Positions 14,709 to 16,458 of a DNA stretch of 16,458 bases are shown here, one piece after another; within the stretch, counting starts at the first letter, position 1; the number at the start of each line of letters is the position of its first letter. This DNA comes from JBMOGA01 sp049318625 (GTDB lineage Bacteria > Pseudomonadota > Alphaproteobacteria > Rhizobiales > Hyphomicrobiaceae). The notes beneath the pieces are model-generated. The model made no database searches. It saw only the letters and a program-made list of their open reading frames with translations, and was not told the origin of the DNA. The DNA lies in NCBI GenBank assembly GCA_049318625.1, contig JBMOGA010000075.1, positions 1 through 16,458 of the forward strand, given 5' to 3'. Both the position numbers and the translations under genes were made by a program.

Positions 14709-15602
14709 CTACTCCAGGGCCTGGAGCCGCCGTCTGGCCCGGTCCTGACCGAGCGCGAGCGCCGCGAGATACAGGTTGCGGGCCCGTGGCGCATCGGGCG
14801 CGGCTTCGGGCATCCCCCAGGCCGCCAGAACGTTGGGATCGTAGGTTTCTGCCAAAGCGAACTGCGCCTCCGATCCGCCGTCGTCGGCCGCCCGCATCAG
14901 GATCTCCCGCGCCGTCTCGAGGTTGCCGACCGCGATGAGGGTTTGTGCCAGCGCCAGCGCGTCGCGCTCCTGGCGCGAGATCGTGGACGGGCCGGATTGC
15001 AGCCGCGGCACCGCATGGAACTCGCCTTCTTCCTGCCCGACCGCCCAAATGATCGGCGCGACGCTGGCCTCGGCATGCTGAAACGTGGGCCGCTTGTGCT
15101 GACGCGGGTCCCCGACAACCAGAAAGCCACCGATGATCACCGCTCCGCCCAAGGCCAATGCCATCACCGCAGAGGGCCAGACCGCCTCACGCCCAGGCGG
15201 GGTTTCGGTTCGACCCGGTCGGGACAGGGTCGTCGGCAGCCGCTCGGTGTCGTGGGCGAGAACGACCGGCTCAAGCGCTGATGTCGGCTGTGGCTCCTCC
15301 TGCGTGGCCGGCGCGATCGAACCGCTGAGCGCCGCGACCAACCGGTCCGTCATGGCAGTGTCGAAGACCGGCAGGTCGGGCTCGGCGGCAGGGGCTGGCG
15401 ATGAGGCAGCAGGCCGCGTGGCGCTGGAATGGACATTGGGCCGTGACGCGGGCGCCGAACTCTCGCCGGTCTGCGCCAGGTTGCGGGCAAGGGCCAGCAA
15501 AGTGGTCGTGTCGATGGCCGTCGGCTGGGCCACGTGACCGAGCGCCGATCGCCCAAAACGATCGAGCGAGCGGCCGTTTGCCGCCTCGTCCGGGTCCTGC
15601 AT
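14709..15602 (-). CDS. Single-pass membrane protein with Sel1/TPR-like C-terminal region, 297 residues
   Basis: I do not recognise a named family. Residues 1-140 are polar and rich in Pro, Ala, Ser and Thr and are probably disordered in the cytoplasm. One hydrophobic segment spans about 142-164 (VWPSAVMALALGGAVIIGGF...). The rest is outside if the N-terminus is inside. Residues about 212-297 are helical with Sel1/TPR-like spacing: ALALAQTLIAVGNLETAREI, then AADDGGSEAQFALAETYDPN and RNLYLAALALGQDRARRRL, suggesting about two repeats that could hold a protein partner in the periplasm. AAGGGGG upstream of ATG 15602 supports the start. It resembles membrane-anchored Sel1 proteins of alphaproteobacteria, whose roles are mostly envelope or cell-surface related. 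The endonuclease-like gene follows after 142 bases. Confidence 0.78.
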   Translation of the reverse strand: MQDPDEAANGRSLDRFGRSALGHVAQPTAIDTTTLLALARNLAQTGESSAPASRPNVHSSATRPAASSPAPAAEPDLPVFDTAMTDRLVAALSGSIAPATQEEPQPTSALEPVVLAHDTERLPTTLSRPGRTETPPGREAVWPSAVMALALGGAVIIGGFLVVGDPRQHKRPTFQHAEASVAPIIWAVGQEEGEFHAVPRLQSGPSTISRQERDALALAQTLIAVGNLETAREILMRAADDGGSEAQFALAETYDPNVLAAWGMPEAAPDAPRARNLYLAALALGQDRARRRLQALE

Positions 15603-16065
15603 ACACGCCCCCTTACGCTACCTCGCACAATAATCGGCGGTGTCACCACCGACGACTGCAACGCGTGCGATACGCGACCGGCTTCCACCCGGCCACATTC
15701 AGTCTGACGATCACCTCGTCCCCCACACGGAGGTTAAACGGCCGAGTGGGGCGAGACGATGTCCATGAAACTATTGATGTATTGCCCAGGATTCCACTGC
15801 GGCAGATGGCGCCGTCACCAGCACCTGAGCCGAGCGGCCCCACCGCTCTGAATCCCATTTGCAATCCCCATGCCGCTCCAATCGACGCGACACAAGAGCC
15901 TGGCGAACGAGATCCGGTCGTGCGGCGAAGAGTGGGACGGCTACGCACCGCCGGTTCCGTGGCCACGCCGGCCGGGCGCGCCGTCTGTTTGGATCAAAAA
16001 AAGAACAAGACAAGAACCTGAAAGTTGACTATTTTCGCTCCGTATACGTTCTTCAAGGAGCCGTC
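15603..16065. other. 463-bp region between divergent genes
   Basis: This gap holds the start regions of the minus-strand membrane protein and the + strand exported protein. The only candidate gene is a doubtful minus-strand frame at 15643-15858. The last 75 bases are notably A-rich (a run of seven A at 15993-15999). TTGACT at 16025 resembles a -35 box, but the nearest -10-like TATACG (16043) is only 12 bases away. No RNA gene, repeat or clear terminator is visible. Confidence 0.6.
15643..15858 (-). CDS. Doubtful small protein with PilZ-like C-terminal stretch, 71 residues
   Basis: ATG 15858 has GGGGA six bases upstream on the minus strand; the frame is open back to a GTG at 15966 without a ribosome site. 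The stretch LRVGDEVIVRLNVAGWKPVA (47-66) followed by YRTRCSRRW reads like the end of a PilZ domain (c-di-GMP binding): a 'VGDEV.vRL' strand, then 'GW.PV..R.R'. The front half matches poorly and the RxxxR and DxSxxG c-di-GMP motifs are not seen. It could be a small degenerate PilZ protein, a remnant, or chance. It ends 40 bases before the start of the 297-residue membrane protein on the same strand. Confidence 0.3.
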   Translation of the reverse strand: MGFRAVGPLGSGAGDGAICRSGILGNTSIVSWTSSRPTRPFNLRVGDEVIVRLNVAGWKPVAYRTRCSRRW

Positions 16066-16410
16066 ATGTTTTGTCGCATTATGATCTGCTGTGTTCTGTT
16101 GGTCGCCGCGATCGTGCCGGATAACGCGATCGCTGCGGAGCCGCCGATCTATCGAGAGCCGCGCGCGGATGGGGCACCTCGCTACGAGAGGCGCCGATGG
16201 GATCGCGATCAGTGGGAGTGGAGACGATACCCGCGCCGCAGCACGCGACCATCCTGGCCGCAGTACCGGGAGCAATTCCGGCCGGGTGACAAACGGGGCA
16301 ACAGACTGAGGCGATGGCCGGACCCCCGGTTTCCCATGACGTTCTGGGTGCACCTGCCGGCCGGGCCATCGGCAGCCGCCTTGGAGAAGGAACCGGGGCA
16401 GGAGATCTAG
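16066..16410 (+). CDS. Small exported Arg/Trp/Pro-rich protein, 114 residues, possibly cut at its end
   Basis: The start ATG 16066 follows AAGGAG (16055-16060) by five bases; the frame is open further upstream but has no ribosome site. A signal peptide is clear: MFCRIMICCVLLVAAIVPDN followed by AIA, with cleavage probably before AEPP. The mature part is strongly basic and rich in R, W, Y and P (RRRWDRDQWEWRRYPRR), without a recognised domain; similar short Arg/Tyr/Trp-rich exported proteins are common and uncharacterised in Hyphomicrobiales. Its TAG stop (16408-16410) lies within the CTAG bordering the right terminal repeat, so the natural C-terminus may have been removed by an insertion sequence. 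No function is assigned. Confidence 0.65.
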   Translation: MFCRIMICCVLLVAAIVPDNAIAAEPPIYREPRADGAPRYERRRWDRDQWEWRRYPRRSTRPSWPQYREQFRPGDKRGNRLRRWPDPRFPMTFWVHLPAGPSAAALEKEPGQEI

Positions 16411-16458
16411 CAGGCTGTTGAACTTCTCGCCGGCTGACAGCCCTCCGCGAATATGATT
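16406..16458 (-). repeat. Right copy of the 53-bp terminal inverted repeat (probable insertion-sequence end)
   Basis: It is the perfect reverse complement of bases 1-53. CTAG (16407-16410) is at the inner edge and supplies the stop codon of the preceding exported-protein gene. Read outward, the sequence begins CAGGCTGTTGAAC, like the terminal bases of many insertion sequences. Because both ends match for about 50 bases, beyond a usual imperfect terminal repeat, they are probably the same end of one element in two opposite copies. Confidence 0.8.

Noticed and set aside
15989..16020. Run of seven A as a minus-strand intrinsic terminator
   Set aside because: No GC-rich stem precedes the T-run on the minus strand.
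16025..16048. TTGACT ... TATACG as the promoter of the exported protein gene
   Set aside because: The spacer is only 12 bases, too short for a sigma70 promoter.
1..16458. Composite transposon or linear replicon with terminal repeats
   Set aside because: The interior holds core genes (guaB, rlmE, rsmB, tRNA-Gln) and its own tRNA-linked element boundary; a contig ending in repeated insertion-sequence ends is simpler.
1..16458. CRISPR array or tandem repeats
   Set aside because: No regularly spaced direct repeats were seen anywhere in the window.

Overview
This window looks like chromosomal DNA of a GC-rich alphaproteobacterium, most likely of the order Hyphomicrobiales (Rhizobiales). The basis is codon use, strong AGGAG-type ribosome sites, and the gene order Ppx/GppA - rlmE - (EamA permease) - (serine protease) - guaB - MAPEG membrane protein - rsmB, a core-genome neighbourhood I associate with that group. 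The genus cannot be read from the sequence.

Left part (54-2543): the right-hand end of an integrated element. It holds an unrecognised 253-residue gene and a large serine recombinase. The last ten codons and stop of the recombinase lie inside the 3' half of a tRNA-Gln(CTG) gene on the opposite strand (2511-2584), so the tRNA 3' end is the probable attachment site. A sigma70-like promoter ends so close to the recombinase ATG that the message is probably leaderless.

Middle (2800-10281): housekeeping genes, all on the + strand. They are a Ppx/GppA phosphatase, the 23S rRNA 2'-O-methyltransferase RlmE, an EamA permease, an exported trypsin-like protease with an extra N-terminal domain, IMP dehydrogenase (guaB), a MAPEG-type membrane protein, and an RsmB-type rRNA m5C methyltransferase that starts inside the MAPEG stop codon (ATGA).

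Right part (10522-16410): accessory genes. A 674-residue fusion of a SAM methyltransferase with a D-Ala-D-Ala-ligase-like ATP-grasp enzyme is followed 8 nt later by an alpha/beta hydrolase. Convergent to these is an endonuclease/exonuclease/phosphatase family gene; the two convergent stop codons share one CTAG. Further right, on the minus strand, are a single-pass membrane protein with a Sel1/TPR-like tail and a doubtful small PilZ-like frame. The last gene is a small exported Arg/Trp-rich protein on the + strand.

Both ends: the first 53 and last 53 bases are perfect inverted copies of each other, with CTAG on the inner side of each. This is best explained by two oppositely oriented copies of the same insertion-sequence end, where the assembled contig stops. 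The most interesting items are the methyltransferase/ATP-grasp fusion with its hydrolase, and the serine recombinase whose reading frame ends inside a tRNA gene.
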